Shown here in pieces: positions 15,727 to 24,188 of a DNA stretch of 64,000 bases (position 1 is its first letter; the number at the start of each line of letters is the position of its first letter). The stretch is from SIG575 sp045534165 (lineage in GTDB: Bacteria; Bacillota; Clostridia; Oscillospirales; Acutalibacteraceae), in assembly GCA_045534165.1 (NCBI GenBank), contig JAZSJD010000055.1, positions 1 to 64,000 of the forward strand, in the 5' to 3' direction. The position numbers and the translations under genes were made by a program. The notes beneath the pieces were generated by a model, which worked only from the letters and a program-made list of their open reading frames with translations, ran no database searches and was not told the origin of the DNA.

Positions 15727-16954
15727 TGTTTGTGTTATCGGTGGTGGCGCTGCCGGACTTATAGCTGCAGGTGCAGCAGCAAAACGCGGATTAAAAACCG
15801 TTATACTTGAAAGAAATGAAAAAGTTGCACGTAAAGTGATGATTACAGGTAAAGGCAGATGCAATGTTACAAATTACTGCACTTTGCTTAATGACCTGAT
15901 TGCAAATGTTCCTGTAAACGGAAGATTTATGTTCAGTGCTTTTTCAAAATTTATGCCGGCTGACACTATGGAATTTTTTGAAGATTTAGGTGTCCCTCTT
16001 AAAGTGGAAAGGGGAGACAGAGTTTTCCCTGAAAGCGACAAAGCATCTGATATAGTTGATGCGCTCAGAAAGTTTGCAGTTTCAAATGGTGCTGAAATAT
16101 TAAATGCACGTGCAAAGGAATTATTAGTTGAAAATGATACTATCAAGGGTGTAAGAACATACGATGACGAGATTATCGAAGTTAAAAGTGTTATCGTTTC
16201 AACCGGCGGTAAATCTTATCCTTTGACAGGCTCAACAGGTGATGGTTACTTGTTAGCTGAAAAAACAGGACACACAATAATTCCACCGAAACCCTCTCTT
16301 GTTCCTCTTGAGGTGCATGAAGGTTGGTGCAGTAATGTTATGGGGTTATCTCTGAGAAACATTGAAATCAGAATTGAAGATACTGAAAAATTCAAATGTA
16401 TATACAAAGATTTTGGTGAAATGTTATTTACCCATTTTGGTGTGTCAGGTCCTGTTATTTTAAGCGCAAGTTCACATATGCGCGATATGAAAAAAGGTAA
16501 ATATGAGCTTTATATCGATTTAAAACCCGGTCTTGACGAGGATAAACTTGACAAGAGATTGCAAAGAGATTTTCTTGAAAACTCAAACAAGAATTTTATT
16601 AATGCGCTTGATGCTTTATTACCTAAAAAATTAGTGCCGATTATTGTTAAACTCAGTTCAATTAAACCATCTCAGAAAGTTAATCAGATAACACGTGCAC
16701 AGCGTGAAGAGTTGGTTTACTTACTGAAAAACCTTAAGCTTACTGTTACCGGTTTCAGACCCATTGATGAAGCGATTGTAACATCAGGTGGTGTTTCTGT
16801 TAAAGACATTGATCCTAAAAATATGATGTCAAAAAAAGTGAATAATTTGCATTTTGCAGGTGAAGTTATAGATGTGGACGCATATACTGGCGGATTTAAT
16901 TTACAAATTGCATTTTCCACCGGTATGTTGGCGGGTAAAAGTGTGTTGAATTGA
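15719..16954 (+). CDS. BaiN/HI0933-family FAD-dependent oxidoreductase
   Basis: A 411-residue flavoprotein of the HI0933/BaiN family. The FAD-binding fingerprint CVIGGGAAGLIAAGAAAKRG is at residues 4-23 and is followed by GKGRCNVTN near residue 46. The C-terminus has the second FAD contact, HFAGEVIDVDAYTGGFNLQIAFSTG near residue 382 (read as HFAGEVIDVD and GGFNLQ). Members are widespread and mostly of unknown substrate; one is reported in bile acid reduction, which should not be assumed here. The ATG at 15719 follows GAGGAG and overlaps the stop of the regulator gene. Confidence 0.85.
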   Translation: MIDVCVIGGGAAGLIAAGAAAKRGLKTVILERNEKVARKVMITGKGRCNVTNYCTLLNDLIANVPVNGRFMFSAFSKFMPADTMEFFEDLGVPLKVERGDRVFPESDKASDIVDALRKFAVSNGAEILNARAKELLVENDTIKGVRTYDDEIIEVKSVIVSTGGKSYPLTGSTGDGYLLAEKTGHTIIPPKPSLVPLEVHEGWCSNVMGLSLRNIEIRIEDTEKFKCIYKDFGEMLFTHFGVSGPVILSASSHMRDMKKGKYELYIDLKPGLDEDKLDKRLQRDFLENSNKNFINALDALLPKKLVPIIVKLSSIKPSQKVNQITRAQREELVYLLKNLKLTVTGFRPIDEAIVTSGGVSVKDIDPKNMMSKKVNNLHFAGEVIDVDAYTGGFNLQIAFSTGMLAGKSVLN

Positions 16955-16981
16955 TTTTTCGGAAATGAAAGGAGTTAAAAT

Positions 16982-17650
16982 ATGAGTTCAATTAATATTG
17001 CTATTGATGGCCCGGCAGGTGCGGGCAAAAGTACTGTTGCAAAAGGTGTTGCAAAAAAACTCGGTTTTATTTACGTTGATACCGGTGCACTCTACAGAGC
17101 TATTGGTGTTTATGCATTAAGAAAAGGTGTTGACACCAAAGATGTTGATGGTGTTGGTGCTATATTGAATGAAATTAATGTTGAATTGAAATTTATTGAT
17201 GGTACTCAAAAAGTTTTCCTTAATGGTGATGATGTTTCTGAAGCTATCAGAACTCCTGATGCATCAATGGCAGCATCAAATGTTTCGGCAATCCCTTCAG
17301 TAAGAGCATTTTTATTAGATTTGCAGAGAAGTATCGCAAAAAAGAATAACTGTCTTATGGACGGAAGAGACATCGGGACGGTTGTGTTACCTGATGCTCA
17401 GATTAAAATTTTTATGACAGCTGATGTTGAAGAAAGAGCTATGAGAAGATTCAGAGAGCTTAAAGAAAAAGGCATTAATGATTCTTATGAACAAGTTCTT
17501 GAAGAAATGAAACAAAGAGATTTTCAGGATTCAAACAGACCAATTGCACCTTTGAAACCTGCTGAGGATTCTGTTATTTACGATTCTACAGGAAACACTC
17601 TTGAACAGTCTGTTGATGAACTTTCTGCACTGATTGGAGAAAAAATATGA
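16982..17650 (+). CDS. cmk: Cytidylate kinase
   Basis: A 222-residue (d)CMP kinase that makes (d)CDP from (d)CMP and ATP in pyrimidine salvage. The P-loop IDGPAGAGKST is at residues 8-18. The CMP site is visible in YVDTGALYRA and MDGRDIGTVVLPDA, and the lid in RAMRRFRELKEKG. The length is normal. The order cmk-plsC-ispH-rpsA is a well known clostridial arrangement. The stop overlaps the plsC start by four bases and GAAAGGAG precedes its ATG. Confidence 0.95.
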   Translation: MSSINIAIDGPAGAGKSTVAKGVAKKLGFIYVDTGALYRAIGVYALRKGVDTKDVDGVGAILNEINVELKFIDGTQKVFLNGDDVSEAIRTPDASMAASNVSAIPSVRAFLLDLQRSIAKKNNCLMDGRDIGTVVLPDAQIKIFMTADVEERAMRRFRELKEKGINDSYEQVLEEMKQRDFQDSNRPIAPLKPAEDSVIYDSTGNTLEQSVDELSALIGEKI

Positions 17651-18288
17651 GTGAATATTTTGATTATTCAAGAATTAAAAATTATAAATTGTATTTTGCA
17701 ATTGTTCCTCTTGCAAAATTAATTATGTCTTCAAAATATAAACTGAAATATGAAGGCAGAGAAAATCTCCCGGAAAAGGGAGCTTACATACTTTCTTGTA
17801 ACCACATTACTGCTCTTGATCCTGTTCTTCTTGCACTGAAAAGCAAAAGAATCATTCATTTTATGGCAAAATATGAGACTTTCAAAAATCCGTTAGCAAG
17901 ATTTTTTCTCACACATCTCAATTCTTTTCCTGTCAAAAGAGGTTCTTCAGATAAATCATCAATTGAATATGCTATCAATCTTATAAAAAACGGTGAAATC
18001 ATCGGCATATTTCCTGAAGGTACTCGTAACAAAGAGGGAACTGAACCCCAAAAAGCAAAATCAGGCGTTGCTTTGATAGCACACGCATCAAAAGCAGACG
18101 TTTTACCTTGTTCAATACGTATCGGCGAAAAGAAAGGTTTCAGAAAAACACTCACTGTAAGATATGGTGAACTTATTAAATATGATGAGTTAGGTTTTTC
18201 TGAAAATGCACATTCAACTTCAGAAATCAGAAATGCTTCACGACTTATTTTTGATAAAACCGTAGCACTTTGGAGGAATGGTCTTTGA
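17647..18288 (+). CDS. plsC: 1-acyl-glycerol-3-phosphate acyltransferase
   Basis: A 213-residue membrane-associated lysophosphatidic acid acyltransferase, second acylation step of phospholipid synthesis. The HX4D box is NHITALDP near residue 58 and the substrate-binding FPEGTRNKEG near residue 120. A further family block is GVALIAHASKADVLPC near residue 141. The gene overlaps cmk at its start, and the ispH gene begins inside its last codons, so the three are translationally coupled. Confidence 0.92.
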   Translation: MSEYFDYSRIKNYKLYFAIVPLAKLIMSSKYKLKYEGRENLPEKGAYILSCNHITALDPVLLALKSKRIIHFMAKYETFKNPLARFFLTHLNSFPVKRGSSDKSSIEYAINLIKNGEIIGIFPEGTRNKEGTEPQKAKSGVALIAHASKADVLPCSIRIGEKKGFRKTLTVRYGELIKYDELGFSENAHSTSEIRNASRLIFDKTVALWRNGL

Positions 18289-19136
18289 AAGAAGTAATAT
18301 TAGCAAAATCTGCCGGTTTTTGTTTTGGTGTGAACAGAGCAGTTGAGCTGGCGTACGAACTCCTGAACAGCGGTACAAAAGTTGCTACGTTAGGACCTAT
18401 TATTCATAATTCACAAGTTATTGAAGATATGAAAAGTAAAGGTGCGGAAATAATTGAATCTTCTGACTTAGCTGATTCTGACAGTACAATTATTATCAGA
18501 ACACACGGAATTCCCAATACAACGTTAGATGAAATAAAGAGTTCCGGTCGAAAATATGTGGATGCAACTTGCCCGTTTGTGAAAAAAATTCATAAAATAG
18601 TTTCAGAAAATTCTTCATCTGATGTACCTGTTCTGATTGCAGGTGACGAAAATCACCCGGAAGTTATGGGTATCAAAAGCTATGCAAAGGGAGAAACCTT
18701 TATATTTAAAAATAATGATGAATTAGTTTCTTTGCTGAAAAGTGTTGATAATTTATGTGAAAAAAGCATTATTTTTGTCGCGCAGACCACTTTTTCTGCA
18801 AAAGAGTGGAAAAATTGCAAAAAAAATATAAATTTACTATGTACAAATGCAAAAATATTTGATACAATATGTTCTGCAACGCATGAAAGACAAAGTGAAG
18901 CGGTTACTCTTTCTCTTGAATGTGATGCTATGCTGATTGTCGGAGGACGTCATAGTTCAAATACTCAGAAGCTCAAAAGCACGTGTGAAGTTAATTGTCC
19001 CACGTTTCTTATTGAAACTGCAGATGAACTTAAGGGTATTGATTTGGCTGAATTCCGAAAAATTGGCATAACTGCAGGGGCCTCGACTCCTGCTTCAATA
19101 ATAAAGGAGGTACATAATTATGTCCGAAATTGTTAA
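18285..19136 (+). CDS. ispH: 4-hydroxy-3-methylbut-2-enyl diphosphate reductase
   Basis: The last enzyme of the MEP isoprenoid pathway, a 4Fe-4S protein that makes IPP and DMAPP. The three cluster cysteines are seen in AGFCFGVNRAV (residue ~12), DATCPFVKK (~97) and TICSATHERQ (~201). Substrate histidines are in GPIIHNSQVI and GDENHPEVMG, and GGRHSSNTQKL follows. The start is the TTG at 18285, because GGAGG lies 8 bases upstream and the homologous N-terminus begins there. At 283 residues it is a stand-alone enzyme, but it overlaps the downstream S1 gene by 17 bases. In many Clostridia these two are one fused protein. Confidence 0.93.
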   Translation: MKEVILAKSAGFCFGVNRAVELAYELLNSGTKVATLGPIIHNSQVIEDMKSKGAEIIESSDLADSDSTIIIRTHGIPNTTLDEIKSSGRKYVDATCPFVKKIHKIVSENSSSDVPVLIAGDENHPEVMGIKSYAKGETFIFKNNDELVSLLKSVDNLCEKSIIFVAQTTFSAKEWKNCKKNINLLCTNAKIFDTICSATHERQSEAVTLSLECDAMLIVGGRHSSNTQKLKSTCEVNCPTFLIETADELKGIDLAEFRKIGITAGASTPASIIKEVHNYVRNC

Positions 19137-20343
19137 AGAACCGATTGAAATTGAAGCAAAGGTAGATACCGGTGCTGAACAGGAGGTGACCAATGTCGAG
19201 GCTGCAAGAGAAATAACCGATGATATGGATTTCACAGAAGCTCTTGAAGTTTCACTTGCAAACATGAACTCTGACCAGAGAGTAATTGGTGTCGTTATGG
19301 GCATCACTCCCACAGAGATTCAGGTTGATATTGGTAGAAAACACGCAGGTTTCGTTCCTATGAGCGAATACAGCAACGACCCCACTGCTGATGCTTCAAA
19401 AGAAGTAAAAATTGGCGATGAATTTGAACTCATCATTATGAAAACTAATGATGCAGAAGGTACTGTTATGCTTTCTAAAAAGAGAGCAGATGTTGGCAGA
19501 CTTTGGAACGAATTTGTAAAAGCTACTGAATCTGAAGATACTATTTTTGAAGGTGTCGTTTCAGATATCGTTCGTGGTGGTGTTCGCGTTTATACTAACG
19601 GTGTTAAAGTTTTCGTTCCTGCTTCACTTACAGGTGTACCCAAGGGTCAGCCTCTTGAAGAATTGGTAAAAACAACTGTTAAATTTAAAGTTATCGAAGT
19701 AGATGACAAACGTAAGCGTGCAGTTGGTTCAATTCGTTCAGTTCTTCGTGAAGAAAGAAAAGAAATCATTTCTCAGTTCTGGGCACAGTTGACTGCTGGT
19801 CAGGAATACACAGGTACTGTTAAAACTCTTACAAACTATGGTGCTTTCGTTGAGCTTGCTCCCGGTGTTGAAGGTATGGTACATATTTCTGAACTTTCAT
19901 GGAAGCGTATTAAACATCCTTCAGATATCGTTAAAGTTGGCGATTCTATCAAAGTTTTCATCAAAGAAGCAGATGCTGAAAAGAAGAGAATTTCTCTTGG
20001 TTTCAAACGTGCAGAAGACAATCCGTGGGAAATCCTTAAGAGAGATTATCCTGAAGGAACAATTGTTGATGCAAAAATTGTTGGTATGACAACATTCGGT
20101 GCTTTTGCTCAGGTTATTCCCGGCATTGATGGTCTTATCCACATTTCTCAGATTGCAAATAAACACATTGAAAAACCCCAGGATGTTCTTACAGCCGGTG
20201 AAACAGTTCAGGCTAAGATTACAGCTATTGATTTTGATAAAAAACGCGTAAGCCTTTCAATTCGTGAACTCATTGAAGAAGAAGAAAAGGTTGAAGAAGC
20301 TGAGATTATTGAAGAAGCAGCTGAAGCAGTTGAAGCTGAATAA
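19120..20343 (+). CDS. rpsA: 30S ribosomal protein S1 homologue
   Basis: A 407-residue RNA-binding protein with four S1 domains, at about residues 42-118, 130-200, 215-285 and 300-372. The last two are the most typical (TLTNYGAFVELAPGVEG and MTTFGAFAQVIPGIDG with HISEL/HISQI). The C-terminal 25 residues are a Glu/Ala-rich acidic tail. It resembles the four-domain S1-type protein of Firmicutes, which helps translation initiation on some mRNAs. It has a perfect AAGGAGG site placed inside the end of ispH, and a strong bidirectional terminator follows, closing the cluster. Confidence 0.9.
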   Translation: MSEIVKEPIEIEAKVDTGAEQEVTNVEAAREITDDMDFTEALEVSLANMNSDQRVIGVVMGITPTEIQVDIGRKHAGFVPMSEYSNDPTADASKEVKIGDEFELIIMKTNDAEGTVMLSKKRADVGRLWNEFVKATESEDTIFEGVVSDIVRGGVRVYTNGVKVFVPASLTGVPKGQPLEELVKTTVKFKVIEVDDKRKRAVGSIRSVLREERKEIISQFWAQLTAGQEYTGTVKTLTNYGAFVELAPGVEGMVHISELSWKRIKHPSDIVKVGDSIKVFIKEADAEKKRISLGFKRAEDNPWEILKRDYPEGTIVDAKIVGMTTFGAFAQVIPGIDGLIHISQIANKHIEKPQDVLTAGETVQAKITAIDFDKKRVSLSIRELIEEEEKVEEAEIIEEAAEAVEAE

Positions 20344-20355
20344 TTTATAATAAAT

Positions 20356-20387
20356 AAACCGTGGAACAATTAAGTTCCACGGTTTTT
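20356..20387. terminator. Bidirectional terminator between rpsA and nfo
   Basis: The 12-bp perfect stem AAACCGTGGAAC/GTTCCACGGTTT with a 6-base loop has T-rich flanks on both strands and lies between two convergent genes. Confidence 0.9.
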
Positions 20388-20388
20388 A

Positions 20389-21225
20389 TTATTTAATAAC
20401 ATATTTGCTTTTAAGAAAACTGATTTCTTTTGCATAACCATTAAGATCATTAGGTGTTTCAAGTAAAAAGGGGAGGTCTCTCAGTTTTGGATGATTAATT
20501 ATGTTAATAACTGCTTCATCACCAAGGTGACCTTCACTGATTTTGGCATGTCTGTCTTTATGGCTTTCAAAGCCATACATACTGTCATTAAGGTGTATTG
20601 CCTTTAGTCTGTCTAAACCGATGATTCTGTCAAACTCATCTAAAACACCATCGAGATTATTAACAATATCATATCCGCCATCATACACATGACAAGTATC
20701 GAGGCATACACCCAGCTTATTATTCAGATTAACTTTATCGATAATAGCTTTGATCTCTTCAAAACTTCTGCCGACTTCGCTGCCTTTACCAGCCATAGTT
20801 TCTAATAAGACAGTGGTTGTCATATCATCAAATAAAACAGTATTTAAAGTATCAGCAATAAGTTCAATGCCTTTTTCAACACCTTGTCCTACATGGCTTC
20901 CGGGATGAAAATTATAAAGATTGTTCGGAGTATATTCCATTCTTTTTAAATCGTCAGCAAATACTTCAAGTGCAAATTCTCTTGTACGTTCATTTTCAGA
21001 GCAAGCATTGAGTGTATATGGCGCATGAGCTAAAATTTTTGCAAAACCTGATTCCTCAGCAAGTTTATTAAATTCATTTACATCATCAGTATCAATAGCT
21101 TTTGCTTTTCCGCCGCGTGGATTTCTTGTAAAAAACTGAAAAGTATTAGCACCTATACTTTGCGCCTCTTTAAACATATGAACATATCCTGCAGACGCAG
21201 AAAGGTGACAACCTATTTTAAACAT
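20389..21225 (-). CDS. nfo: Deoxyribonuclease IV (endonuclease IV, AP endonuclease)
   Basis: A 278-residue base-excision repair enzyme that cuts DNA at abasic sites using three zinc ions in a TIM barrel. The metal ligands are seen in ILAHAPYTLN, YNFHPGSHVGQG, VLLETMAGKG, GVCLDTCHVYDGG and IHLNDS. The N-terminus MFKIGCHLSASAGYVHM is typical of the family, and the ATG at 21225 has GAGG at 7 bases, so upstream in-frame Met codons are rejected. It lies 10 bases after pncB on the same strand, so the two are probably co-transcribed. Confidence 0.93.
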   Translation of the reverse strand: MFKIGCHLSASAGYVHMFKEAQSIGANTFQFFTRNPRGGKAKAIDTDDVNEFNKLAEESGFAKILAHAPYTLNACSENERTREFALEVFADDLKRMEYTPNNLYNFHPGSHVGQGVEKGIELIADTLNTVLFDDMTTTVLLETMAGKGSEVGRSFEEIKAIIDKVNLNNKLGVCLDTCHVYDGGYDIVNNLDGVLDEFDRIIGLDRLKAIHLNDSMYGFESHKDRHAKISEGHLGDEAVINIINHPKLRDLPFLLETPNDLNGYAKEISFLKSKYVIK

Positions 21226-21235
21226 AAAATCAACC

Positions 21236-22681
21236 TCATTTATGGCTTTCAAGTAATCTGTTCTTTTCATCCCAAAGTTTTTGAGAAAGGTCAACATAAT
21301 AATTGTGCGGGTTTTCAAAACGTTTCACTTCATCCCAGAGAGTGTCAATTTGTGCTGCACAATAATCGCGAAGTTCACGAATATCTCTGTCTTTACCAAT
21401 ATATTTACCGTTTTCAAAAATCTTTTCTTTCAAAGAAACAGATGTAAAGTTTTCAATTGTTTTTTTCTTCCATGTGTGTTCAGGGTCAAAAAGCACATAT
21501 GGTTTGTCATCATCAACAGTTTCATCAGCTAATGTTATAAGATCCGCCATTGCTTTTCCGGTTTCGTTATCGTAAAGTCTATAAACATTTTTAAAACCGG
21601 GTGTTGTAATTTTAGCAACATTTTCACTGATTTTAATTTTAGGAATAATATTGCCCTCATCATCTTCAACTGCGACAAGCTTGTAAACGCCACCAAAAAC
21701 AGGAGTAGATGAAGCTGTAATCAATCTTTCACCAACGCCAAATGAATCAACTTCAGCACCTTGCAGAAGCATATCACGAATAATATATTCATCAAGTGAA
21801 TTTGAAGCTACTATCTGACAATCTTCGAAGCCTGCTTCATCCAACATTTTTCGTGCTTTTTTTGAAAGGTAAGTAATATCACCACTGTCAATTCTTACCC
21901 CTTTCGGTCTGAAACCTCTTGGAAGAATTTCTCTTTTGAAAGCTTCAATTGCATTAGGGATACCAGACTTCAATACATTATAAGTATCAACAAGAAGAGT
22001 ACAATTATGTGGATATTCTTTCGCATAAGCGCAAAAAGCATCAAGTTCATTATCGAACATCTGGATCCAGCTATGCGCCATCGTGCCGATAGCAGGAACG
22101 CCATAAATGCAATCAGAAATTGTACATGCAGTTGCGGCGCATCCGCCTATGTATGCCGCTCTAGCTCCAAGAATTGCGCCGTCATAACCCTGTGCTCTGC
22201 GTGAACCGAATTCCATAACTGCTCTGCCTTCAGATGCACGAACAATTCTGTTTGATTTTGTTGCAATTAAACTTTGATGGTTAATCGAAAGAAGAATCAT
22301 AGTTTCAATAAACTGAGCCTGAATAACAGGACCTTTTACTGTAACAATTGGTTCACCGGGAAAAATTGGTGTACCTTCTCTTATTGCCCAAACATCACAT
22401 CTGAATTCAAAATTTCTGAGATAATCAAGAAACTCTTCACCAAAACCTTTTGTTTTTAAGTATTTTATATCATCTTCAGTGAATTTCAGATTTTTAAGAT
22501 AATCAACCATCTGTTCAACACCGGCCATAATTGCAAAGCCACCGTTGTCAGGAACTTTTCTGAAAAACATATCAAAATATGCAGTTTTTTCACCAATTCC
22601 GTTTTTAAAATAGCCATTTGCCATTGTTAACTCATAAAAGTCAAACAACATAGTCAAATTACGAGGATTTTCAGCAAACAC
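21236..22681 (-). CDS. pncB: Nicotinate phosphoribosyltransferase
   Basis: A 481-residue enzyme of NAD salvage that joins nicotinate and PRPP with ATP hydrolysis. Family blocks are LTMLFDFYELTMANGYF at the N-terminus, EFGSRRAQGYDGA near residue 157, LVDTYNVLKSGIPNA near residue 234, GVRIDSGD near 263 and IVASNSLDEY near 291. The length and the N-terminus fit the clostridial type. The start is GTG at 22681 with only a weak AAAGG site; no better in-frame start is visible. Confidence 0.93.
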   Translation of the reverse strand: MFAENPRNLTMLFDFYELTMANGYFKNGIGEKTAYFDMFFRKVPDNGGFAIMAGVEQMVDYLKNLKFTEDDIKYLKTKGFGEEFLDYLRNFEFRCDVWAIREGTPIFPGEPIVTVKGPVIQAQFIETMILLSINHQSLIATKSNRIVRASEGRAVMEFGSRRAQGYDGAILGARAAYIGGCAATACTISDCIYGVPAIGTMAHSWIQMFDNELDAFCAYAKEYPHNCTLLVDTYNVLKSGIPNAIEAFKREILPRGFRPKGVRIDSGDITYLSKKARKMLDEAGFEDCQIVASNSLDEYIIRDMLLQGAEVDSFGVGERLITASSTPVFGGVYKLVAVEDDEGNIIPKIKISENVAKITTPGFKNVYRLYDNETGKAMADLITLADETVDDDKPYVLFDPEHTWKKKTIENFTSVSLKEKIFENGKYIGKDRDIRELRDYCAAQIDTLWDEVKRFENPHNYYVDLSQKLWDEKNRLLESHK

Positions 22682-22742
22682 AATTACCAGAACCTTTCAA
22701 ATTTTTATGTTTGCTTTTATTATACACGAAATTTTACTTTTT

Positions 22743-23699
22743 TCAACTATTAAAATATTTTCTGTCTGATCTCTTGTTCGGTATTATTCTTCTGGAAATT
22801 GCAACAAGTTTTTCAGAGAAAGGAAAAAGAACAATAGTACTGACAATATTAAAAATAATATGCGCAGCAGAAATCTGAATTTCTGTTTTATCGCTGACAG
22901 ATTTTAATATTACAATAAATGGTGTAAACAATGTAATTAATATAAAAATTAACGTTCCGAACACATTAAATAACAGATGAATAACTGCCGCCCGCTTAGA
23001 ATTGGTTCTACTTCCAAGGGATGAAAGCAAAGCTGTTATAACTGTACCAATATTCTGACCGAATAAAATAAAAACTGCAAAATCTATCGGAAGCAAACCT
23101 TTGCTTCCAAGTGCTTGTAAAATTCCGACACCAGCAGATGAGCTCTGGATTATAGCTGCAAAAATCGTACCTATGGCAATACCTACAAACGGATTATTTA
23201 CACTTATAATCAGTTCTGCAAAAAAAGGGGAGTTCTGCAAAGGAGCAACAGCATTTGACATCATGTTCATACCAATAAACAAAAGTCCGAAACCTGCAAC
23301 TATTTCGCCAATATTATTAATGATATCTTTCTTAAAAAACATTATCAGGATAATACCGATAAAAACAAAAACAGGTGCTATATCAGATAAATTCAGCGTA
23401 AGAAGTAAACTCGTAACCGTTGTGCCGACATTTGCACCCATTATAACACCGGTTGCCTGAGATAAAGACATAAATCCCGCATTAACAAGACTCACAACCA
23501 TAACTGTTGTAGCAGAAGAACTTTGAATAATAGCCGTTACAAAAAAACCGACGAGTACGCCCATAAGTTTATTTGATGTTAGCTTATTTAAGATAAATTC
23601 TAACTTTTCACCCGCTGACGTTTCAAGGCCATTTCCCATAATCTTAATTCCATACAGAAATATACCAATGCCACCAAGGAACACAACTACTTCTAACAT
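22743..23699 (-). CDS. Na/Pi cotransporter family protein, short form without PhoU domain
   Basis: A 318-residue membrane protein of the NptA/PNaS (SLC34-like) family, which imports phosphate with sodium. The two inverted family repeats are clear: GFFVTAIIQSSSATTVMVV near residue 51 and GTIFAAIIQSSSAGVGILQ near residue 181, each with the QSSS motif, and the partners GVIMGANVGTTVTS and FGQNIGTVITALLSS. About eight membrane segments are predicted by eye. Most bacterial relatives continue with a PhoU-like cytoplasmic domain of ~200 residues; here the protein ends soon after the second repeat with a normal stop, so the regulatory domain is missing. Confidence 0.85.
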   Translation of the reverse strand: MLEVVVFLGGIGIFLYGIKIMGNGLETSAGEKLEFILNKLTSNKLMGVLVGFFVTAIIQSSSATTVMVVSLVNAGFMSLSQATGVIMGANVGTTVTSLLLTLNLSDIAPVFVFIGIILIMFFKKDIINNIGEIVAGFGLLFIGMNMMSNAVAPLQNSPFFAELIISVNNPFVGIAIGTIFAAIIQSSSAGVGILQALGSKGLLPIDFAVFILFGQNIGTVITALLSSLGSRTNSKRAAVIHLLFNVFGTLIFILITLFTPFIVILKSVSDKTEIQISAAHIIFNIVSTIVLFPFSEKLVAISRRIIPNKRSDRKYFNS

Positions 23700-23780
23700 A
23701 ACTATAACATATCTCCATTTTTAAAATTAAAGGTAACAATAAAAAAGTTATAAAAATAGCAAAAATTCTTCACATACCTA

Positions 23781-23809
23781 TTGACATAAAAGAACATCTC
23801 TGTTATAAT
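23781..23809 (+). promoter_or_regulatory. Consensus promoter of the tRNA genes
   Basis: TTGACA (23781-23786), a 17-base spacer and TATAAT (23804-23809), 84 bases before tRNA-His. Confidence 0.85.
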
Positions 23810-23892
23810 TATGTACGTTGTTTACGGAATATTTGCTTAGCCACTATATTTTCTTAACTATGTCGGCAGTATTCCTGAAATATGTTTTATTT

Positions 23893-23970
23893 GGTGGATG
23901 TAGCTCAGTTGGTTAGAGTGCCAGGTTGTGGCCCTGGAGGTCGTCGGTTCGACCCCGATCATCCACCCCA
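23893..23970 (+). tRNA. tRNA-His (anticodon GTG)
   Basis: The acceptor stem is GTGGATG/CATCCAC, with the extra G-1 at 23893 opposite C73, the special histidine identity element. The D arm reads AGCTCAGTTGGTTAGAGT, the anticodon stem-loop CCAGG-TTGTGGC-CCTGG, and the T arm GTCGGTTCGACCCCGAT. CCA is encoded at 23968-23970. Confidence 0.97.
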
Positions 23971-23999
23971 TTTTTTTGTCTATTTTTAATTTTATATAT

Positions 24000-24074
24000 T
24001 GGGGTGTCGCCAAGTGATAAGGCACCGGACTTTGACTCCGTTATCCGCTGGTTCGAATCCAGCCATCCCAGCCA
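24000..24074 (+). tRNA. tRNA-Gln (anticodon TTG)
   Basis: The acceptor stem is TGGGGTG/CATCCCA with discriminator G and encoded CCA (24072-24074). The D arm reads CGCCAAGTGATAAGGC, the anticodon loop is CTTTGAC on the stem CGGA/TCCG, and the T arm is GCTGGTTCGAATCCAGC. It is transcribed with tRNA-His. Confidence 0.96.
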
Positions 24075-24107
24075 AAAACGACTTGTAAATGCAAGTCGTT
24101 TTTTTTA
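24075..24107 (+). terminator. Terminator of the tRNA operon
   Basis: The stem AAAACGACTTG/CAAGTCGTTTT with a 6-base loop is followed by a T run directly after tRNA-Gln. Confidence 0.9.
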
Positions 24108-24137
24108 TTCCTTTTTATCATTTAGGTAACTTTTATA

Positions 24138-24166
24138 TTGATTTTAAGATTAATTTATATTATAAT
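24138..24166 (+). promoter_or_regulatory. Promoter of the hexuronate operon
   Basis: TTGATT (24138-24143), a 17-base spacer and TATAAT (24161-24166), 22 bases before the first ATG. No clear operator palindrome was seen. Confidence 0.65.
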
Positions 24167-24188
24167 TTTTTTAAGTAGAGGTGATAGT

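Noticed and set aside
23926..24129. 67-residue frame over the tRNA genes
   Set aside because: It crosses both tRNAs and the terminator, so it is not coding.
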